Below are positions 59,088 through 64,000 of a stretch of 64,000 nt of DNA, piece by piece. The DNA comes from Cordia subcordata (taxonomy: Eukaryota; Streptophyta; Magnoliopsida; Boraginales; Cordiaceae), in the NCBI GenBank assembly GCA_028554755.1, contig JAPTOF010000024.1:3596001-3660000 (forward strand), written 5' to 3'. Position 1 is the stretch's first letter. The number at the start of each line of letters is the position of its first letter. The notes beneath the pieces are model-generated. The model saw nothing but the letters and a program-made list of their open reading frames with translations, did no database searches and was not told the DNA's origin. Both the position numbers and the translations under genes were made by a program.

Positions 59088-60065
59088 CTACTGGGGGGAC
59101 TTGAGCAGGTTGGTCTTGCGGACGCCTGTTCGCCCTTACCGAATAATGAGTAGGCGACATGTTTGTTCTCACAGCACACACAGGTGAGAGTTACTCGACT
59201 CATGTCGGATTCTCAGTATTGGCTTGCCCTAACTGGCGGAGTTGAGAGTGGAAATAAGGGAATAGTATAGACCTTTGATAAATGGTCTAATAGATCCATC
59301 GGTGCTCTGAGGAGTAAAGACTTGTGATTTAGATTAGAGCTCATAGACACGCGTTAGTCCTAAATGGCCTTTTCAACATCATCATCAGCCTCAAACGGAC
59401 TCGCTTCCCCTTTTGCTCTTTTCTTTTACACAGGGATTACGGTAGAGACCGATACATGCATTGGATCATGTTATCAACAATATATCACACTATTCTCGTA
59501 TTTAGGATCCAACTTGCCTAAGCATAGCTTTTCATATCATCGGATCTTTTTGTCTTGCGAGGGGTTTTCGCCCTTATCCCTTAATTAAAATAAAATTAAA
59601 AACTTAAATAAATTAAAAGAGAGAGGGAGAGAGAGAGAGAGAGCTTACTTGATATTTGTTTGGAAAGAAAACTTTTATTGAGAGAAAATTTTTACAAGGA
59701 GGGTAAGAAGTGGTTAGTGTGCTGATAGTTCGCCACACCACTTCTCAAAGAATTAGCCTTTATTTATACTAAATCTATCCTATACAATTTGCTTCTATTC
59801 TACACTAATGGATTCCACGTTATCGTTTACATTATTACAAATCCTATTTGTTGTTTTGTGCTTTTATTGTTTACATGACATATTTCACTATTGAAATGAA
59901 GACTTTAGATTACATCTTTTGTTTGATCCTTGCTTTTTCTTCAGGGCTGTCTTTCTTTGTCTCCTTTCTTTTCAACTTTTTTGTTGCCTAAGTTGTCTCT
60001 ACCATCTTGATTTGCCTCCACTTTCTTGTCTTGAATTTGCTGCCGTCCATCTGTATTATGCTTTT

Positions 60066-60563
60066 CTAATCACTGTCTTCTCCTTTCTCGTCTTCTGCTA
60101 TTCCTTTGCCTTTATTGCTATTGTTTTCCTGGGTTGTAGGGCCAGGTGCTTTTGGTAAATTGTCCTAGAATAATTTCTGTAATATATCTTTTGTTTTTTG
60201 CTCAATAGCATCATGTAATAATTTTTTCTTTATTGCTTTCTTTAATTTTCTTTTTTCTTTAATATTTTTATTTTGTTTTTCCGGACTTGATGCGTCTTTA
60301 CCAGATGCCGGTGAATCTGGACTAGCCGATCTTTCTCCCGAACGATTGGGATTTTCAGAAGCTTTTGGCAAACTTTTAGCCTTAACCGGATTTGATTTGT
60401 CTTTACCTGTTACCAGTTGAACAGGACTAGCTGGATATTTAACCCCTGATCCAGTGGGTTGTTGAACGGACTTATATTTTTCTAATAGAACTTTGTATTT
60501 GGTTTGCCAGTCCGTTAAGTCTAATTCTAAGGTTTGTATTTTTGTTTGATATTGTTGTAATAT
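60066..60563 (-). pseudogene. ORF VI 3' part of EPRV1, fifth copy
   Basis: The C-terminal 160 codons only: coiled-coil end, Pro/Ser-rich linker, Lys-rich helix (KNIKEKRKLKKAIKKKLLHD) and stop at 60066. It begins at the junction with segment G, where TGTAATAT (60556-60563) is shared by both sequences. Confidence 0.8.
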
Positions 60564-61126
60564 AAAGTCTTCATTTCAATAGTGAAATATGTCATGTAAA
60601 CAATAAAAGCACAAAACAACAAATAGGATTTGTAATAATGTAAACTATAACGTGGAATCCATTAGCGTAGAATAGAAGCAAATTGTATAGGATAGATTTA
60701 GTATAAATAGAAGCTAATTCTTTGAGAAGTGGTGTGGCGAACTATCAGCACACTAACCACTTCCTACCCTCCTTGTAAAAATTTTCTCTCGATAAAAGTT
60801 TTCTTTCCAAACAAATGTCAAGTAAGCTCTCTCTCTCTCTCTCTGTCTCTCTCTCTTAATTTATTTAAGTTTTTAATTTTATTTTAATTAAGGGATAAGG
60901 GTGAAAACCTCTCGCAAGACAAAAAGATCCGATGATATGAAAAGCTATGCTTAGGCAAGTTGGATCCTAAATACGAGAATAGTGTGATATATTGTTGATA
61001 ACATGATCCAATGCATGTATCGGTCTCTACCGTAATTCCTGTGTAAAAGAAAAGAGCAAAAGGGGAAACGAGTCCGTTTGAGGCCGATGATGATGTTGAA
61101 AAGGCCGTTTAGGACTAACGCGTGTC
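60564..61126 (+). mobile_element. Endogenous pararetrovirus (EPRV1) segment G (promoter and leader only)
   Basis: Plus-strand copy of the promoter (TATAAATA at 60702-60709) and of the first 410 bases of leader. The polyadenylation signal is altered to GATAAA (near 60791). It ends in the leader at GCGTGTC (61126), where sequence of a different pararetrovirus begins. Confidence 0.85.
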
Positions 61127-61600
61127 ATCTAGGCCCAGGTGATAAGACCGCAAATAACAGCAGTCCGCAGACACGGATGAGTCCTTAAGCTTAGGCTATA
61201 TCTTAAGATAAGCAAAAGAAATGAAACCATGGTATTTTACCTAATATATAATCAAATCCCATCATGGAGTGGAGAAGAAAAGATCCTGCGCCACAACGCC
61301 TTCAACATCAACATGGCAACGGGCAATGGACCTGGGTCACTCCTGAGATCTGGTTATATATGTCGAACCATAATTCTAGGCTTTATCTCAGATATATCAT
61401 AACCTTAAGACCTTAACAATGTCAGCGGAGTATTTGAGGGTTATCCTCTAGGTCTAAGATTGGCCTAAGACATACTCTTATGGTGTAATAGCATTATACT
61501 AATCCATCATCACCTCAGCCTGTCATTCGGCTAATCAAGCACATTTGGCTGATCAAGCACAAAGAAAATAAAAATAAATGACAGAAAAATAAAAAGAAAG
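61127..61600 (-). other. Probable EPRV2 leader sequence
   Basis: No open frame. It lies downstream of the EPRV2 TATA box and poly(A) signal on the minus strand, where the leader should be. I did not find a clear tRNA-Met primer site in it. Confidence 0.45.
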
Positions 61601-61622
61601 TACCTATAAAAAAAACTCTGGA

Positions 61623-61712
61623 CTTTTATTGATGTAAACAAAATTACAATATACAAAGAAAAAGAAAAGAAAACTCTCTCTCCTCTCTCTGATCCGAGTC
61701 TTTGCTTTTATA
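61623..61712 (-). promoter_or_regulatory. EPRV2 TATA box and polyadenylation signal
   Basis: On the minus strand TATAAAAG (61712-61705) is followed about 80 bases later by AATAAAAG (61630-61623), with a CT/GA-rich stretch between them. This is the same general arrangement as in EPRV1. Confidence 0.65.
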
Positions 61713-61982
61713 GACACTTGAGATGCTCGGACTTGAAAGAAATTACAATTGGGTTTTCCACGGACTTCAAATATTTCGAATCTGCGAAACATCATAATTA
61801 CAAACAGTAAAAAGTAAAAACTACTGTTTATGAACAGTCGACTACTGTTTTCCAACAGCAGCAAGATTTACCCATATCTGGACAAATCTTTACATTATTT
61901 GCCTAATATGACAAATCTCCTTTATGAAAATCTCGTTGATTTTATCTAATCAACTCTATTCACTTTTGTCATTTCTGTAACT

Positions 61983-62070
61983 CATCATGATCGCTTTCTC
62001 CACTGACATCATGACAATATCACAGTGACATCCTTTTTCATCATGACCGCTTTCACCACTGTCATCATGA
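61983..62070 (-). promoter_or_regulatory. Duplicated 32 bp element upstream of the EPRV2 promoter
   Basis: CATCATGATCGCTTTCTCCA... (61983-62014) and CATCATGACCGCTTTCACCA... (62039-62070) match at 29 of 32 positions, 56 bases apart. Each contains TCATGATGTCAG or a TGACA-like core on the minus strand. Paired elements of the TGACG type act as enhancers in other caulimovirid promoters, so these may be enhancers. Confidence 0.5.
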
Positions 62071-62093
62071 TGAACAATTTTCACCATTTTCAC

Positions 62094-63646
62094 CTAAACT
62101 TTTTCCTGTTTAGGCTCAGATTGGGAAGATTCTCCCTTCTTCTTTATGTGAAGTAGTCCCTTCAACGCGTCTTTCATTGATTCAAACACGTCATCCAAGG
62201 AATAATTTTCTTCTTCCTCTGGATCCTGGGACTGACCTGCAAGACAAAAATATCTGCTGCCTTGAGATTGTTGAGTTGAAATATCCATTGACATTTCTGA
62301 TGAGGATTCACTTTTTTGAGTGAATTGAATCATCTCCTCTTTGACATGATCCATATACATCATCATGATCTCTTGTGATGATATGGATGGATTATCCTTC
62401 TGGAGTTTGATTGCAAACAACTCAAAAGATGTTGGAACTTGAGCTTGTTGACTCATTTTCTTCTTCTTCTCCTGCAACTCTTTTTTATATTGCTGGATTT
62501 TACCTTCAATCTCGGTAATAAGATCCTGAGAGTACAATTGATTTGTCTTCGGATCTTTCTGGATCATTTTGTGCCAGAATTTTGTGAAGAAACTTCTCTT
62601 CAGACATGGAATATGCTGATTTGCATGTCCCACTTCTGGAATCCACCTTACAATCCAAGGTATTGAAAATTCCAAGAATACATTGATGCAGTACCTTCAA
62701 CATATTGTTGTTGTCCTTCAAGATTCTGCACTTTCGGGGAACAATCCAGCCATTCAGCATATAATCCTTTGAATGGATCTGGAAGGATTGTTAGACTTGG
62801 ACCAAAATAATTCCACCAAATTATAAACCATGATGGAATCTCCTTATCAAGGATAGTACCAGCTATCTTCACTAACCATGAATGTTTGTGCTGGTCATTC
62901 TCAAAATAAAATACCTTTGAGAATGCATCAACATAGTCCCAATATGAATATAGTACTGGACCTTGCTGGGTTGATACCACATAAGACTTCAATTTATGTG
63001 TTGAAAGTCCCCACTGCTCTGCATTGATGATGGCTTTAATATAGATCTTGCTATAAGCAATATCTCTTGACATCATATATGCTTTGCCATTCTTTTTGAA
63101 ATGTTCAAAATCTGCAAATATTGTCTCCATGAGTATTTTCTCATAGTGGTGCCTCGTCTTATATGACTGAGCTGGAAAAGAAAATTCATCAAGATATTTT
63201 GACATCAGTAACCATGGATCCTGCTTATATGTCAGATCCTTTTGAGATAAATACAGGATTATTTCCTGTTGAGAATTCTGTGTATATTGCATAGATTCAT
63301 CCTGCTCCATAGTATTTAGAGCTGAAGCGAAAGAACTTATATTTCTTTCATTTGCTTTTTTCTCCAATTCTTCAAGAAACTGAATTGTTTCTGAATATAT
63401 TGGTGAACTGGGATGGGGAAGTTTTATATCAAACTTCTGAGCTCGCAGTATATTTTTACGAACTTCTGCCTCCTCAATGGAAATTTCCATTGCTTTATTT
63501 GCATGGAAATAATCTGGGGCTTTATTTCCCCTACCTCTTCCACCATGACCATATTTGCCACGGCCTTGTGATGAACTACCATGGACATATTTTCCACGGC
63601 CTTTTCCTCCCCAATCAGGGGGTTGCATTTCCCTGCAAATATTCAC
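62094..63646 (-). pseudogene. EPRV2 downstream ORF, protein of unknown function, one frameshift
   Basis: The first frame (63646-62648) encodes 332 residues: an N-terminal Gly/Arg-rich tract (GRGKYGHGGRGRG) likely to bind nucleic acid, then a long conserved-looking region with Trp-rich segments (SWFIIWWNYFGPSLTILPDP and YAEWLDCSPKVQNLEGQQQY). A small deletion near 62665-62675 shifts the frame to 62675-62094, which continues WIPEVGHANQHIPCLKRSFF, a coiled coil (EGKIQQYKKELQEKKKKM) and a Lys-rich end. It overlaps the RNase H frame by 32 bases. I know similar proteins only as uncharacterised plant or pararetrovirus ORFs. Confidence 0.7.
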
Positions 63647-64000
63647 GTGAAAGAAAATCAGGCAAAGTATTATGCTTTCCCTGAATATGTTTTATTTCAA
63701 AATCAAAAGGGGCTAAATTAGCTTGCCACCTTGCAAACATATATTTTGAAACATCATGTTTGAAATCTTTATTAAACATGAATTTTGCAAATTGACAATC
63801 AGTTTTTATTAAAAATTTTTGATTAAGAAGATCGTCTTGAAATTTCAAAACACTTTTGACGATCGCAAGAATTTCTTTTGCAACTGTTGCATATTTCAGT
63901 TGACTATCACTCCATTTCCCTGAGGTGAAACGAACAAGATATTCTTGTTTTGAAATAGGATGCACTTGTTTCAGTACTCCTCCATATCCAATATCTGAAG
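63615..64000 (-). CDS. EPRV2 RNase H domain (3' end of polyprotein), partial
   Basis: Open to the edge of the window, where RT would be expected. It has the acidic residues of RNase H in order: D in SDIGYGGVL (near 63992), E in AKEILAIVKS, D in IKTDCQFAKF, and D in LPDFLSREYL, with HIQGKHNTLPDFLSRE at the end. This is the ribonuclease that removes RNA from the RNA-DNA hybrid during reverse transcription. No stop interrupts the visible 125 codons. Whether the rest of the polyprotein is intact cannot be seen. Confidence 0.85.
   Translation of the reverse strand, partial: SDIGYGGVLKQVHPISKQEYLVRFTSGKWSDSQLKYATVAKEILAIVKSVLKFQDDLLNQKFLIKTDCQFAKFMFNKDFKHDVSKYMFARWQANLAPFDFEIKHIQGKHNTLPDFLSREYLQGNATP

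Larger units (their letters stand above)
58851..60065 (-). promoter_or_regulatory. EPRV1 promoter and leader, right copy of segment E
   Basis: On the minus strand: TATAAATA (59768-59761), AATAAA (59679-59674), a GA/CT tract (about 59643-59620), a leader of about 600 bases, then two tRNA-Met primer-like sites, TGGTATCAGAGC at 59087-59076 and 58989-58978, and the ORF1 ATG at 58850. The leader has several short upstream ATGs, as is usual for pararetroviruses that use shunting or reinitiation. Confidence 0.75.
51555..60563 (-). mobile_element. Endogenous pararetrovirus (EPRV1) segment E, longer than one genome
   Basis: Continuous minus-strand segment. From high to low coordinate it holds the 3' part of ORF VI (60563-60066), promoter and leader (60065-58851), ORF1, ORF2, ORF3, movement protein, coat protein-protease, ORF VI (53756-52654), and promoter and leader again (52653-51555). 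Equivalent primer sites at 59076 and 51645 give a unit length of 7431 bp. The direct repetition of ORF VI end, promoter and leader means that more than one genome length was integrated, as expected from a circular, concatemeric or terminally redundant template. It lacks the RT-RNase H region. Confidence 0.9.
61127..64000 (-). mobile_element. Second endogenous pararetrovirus (EPRV2, florendovirus-like), partial
   Basis: Minus-strand segment running off the window: RNase H end (64000-63615), a downstream ORF (63646-62094), a promoter and poly(A) region (about 62090-61600) and leader-like sequence to 61127. It shares no recognisable sequence with EPRV1. A long polyprotein followed by one extra ORF of this type fits florendoviruses, judged by general layout and protein character only. 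Confidence 0.75.

Overview
This window looks like nuclear DNA of a flowering plant, probably a eudicot. It is AT-rich, carries one intron-containing plant gene, and is otherwise built from plant transposons, nuclear copies of organelle DNA and endogenous pararetroviruses (Caulimoviridae). No bacterial operons, CRISPR arrays or complete RNA genes are visible.

Layout. 1-2.5 kb: an XRI1-like gene with about five exons on the plus strand. 2.97-7.53 kb: a block bounded by an imperfect inverted repeat with repeated GTGCACC motifs, holding a 21-22 bp minisatellite, a mitochondrial 18S rRNA fragment, a plastid atpB fragment and a decayed Mutator-like (MULE) transposase. 7.5-17 kb: AT-rich spacer with microsatellites and a 5'-truncated LINE with a 15 bp target-site duplication. 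17.0-19.7 kb: a small non-coding LTR retrotransposon with a hAT-type MITE nested inside. 19.8-20.8 kb: a plastid mosaic (rps18, rps4, trnS-GGA). 20.8-24.7 kb: a CACTA element remnant on the minus strand. 24.8-35.3 kb: a decayed Athila-like Ty3/gypsy element with 1.8 kb LTRs, followed by a related LTR in reverse orientation (35.4-36.7 kb). 36.8-38.6 kb: a second, internally deleted gypsy element. 39.2-40.6 kb: a copia remnant. 40.6-40.7 kb: a long TA/GTAT microsatellite.

40.7-61.1 kb is the most unusual part: a rearranged array of at least five joined segments, in alternating orientation, of one endogenous pararetrovirus. One segment (51.6-60.6 kb, minus strand) is longer than a genome unit; equivalent primer-binding sites lie 7431 bp apart. 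Its gene order is leader, ORF1, ORF2, ORF3, movement protein, coat protein-protease, ORF VI (transactivator/viroplasmin), promoter. In all four copies that span the site, the reverse transcriptase-RNase H region is missing at the same junction, so this looks like an RT-deleted lineage that multiplied after the deletion. The coat protein has both a CX2CX4HX4C knuckle and a CX2CX11CX2CX4CX2C motif known from badnaviruses, while the genome also carries a caulimovirus-type ORF VI; I do not recognise this combination as a named genus. Two segments meet head to head at 43116 and form a palindrome with arms over 2 kb and convergent promoters, a plausible source of hairpin RNA.

61.1-64 kb: part of a second, different pararetrovirus (florendovirus-like) on the minus strand, with an RNase H that keeps its key acidic residues, a downstream ORF of unknown function, and its own promoter and polyadenylation signals. 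Apart from the XRI1-like gene, no gene here looks intact and host-functional.
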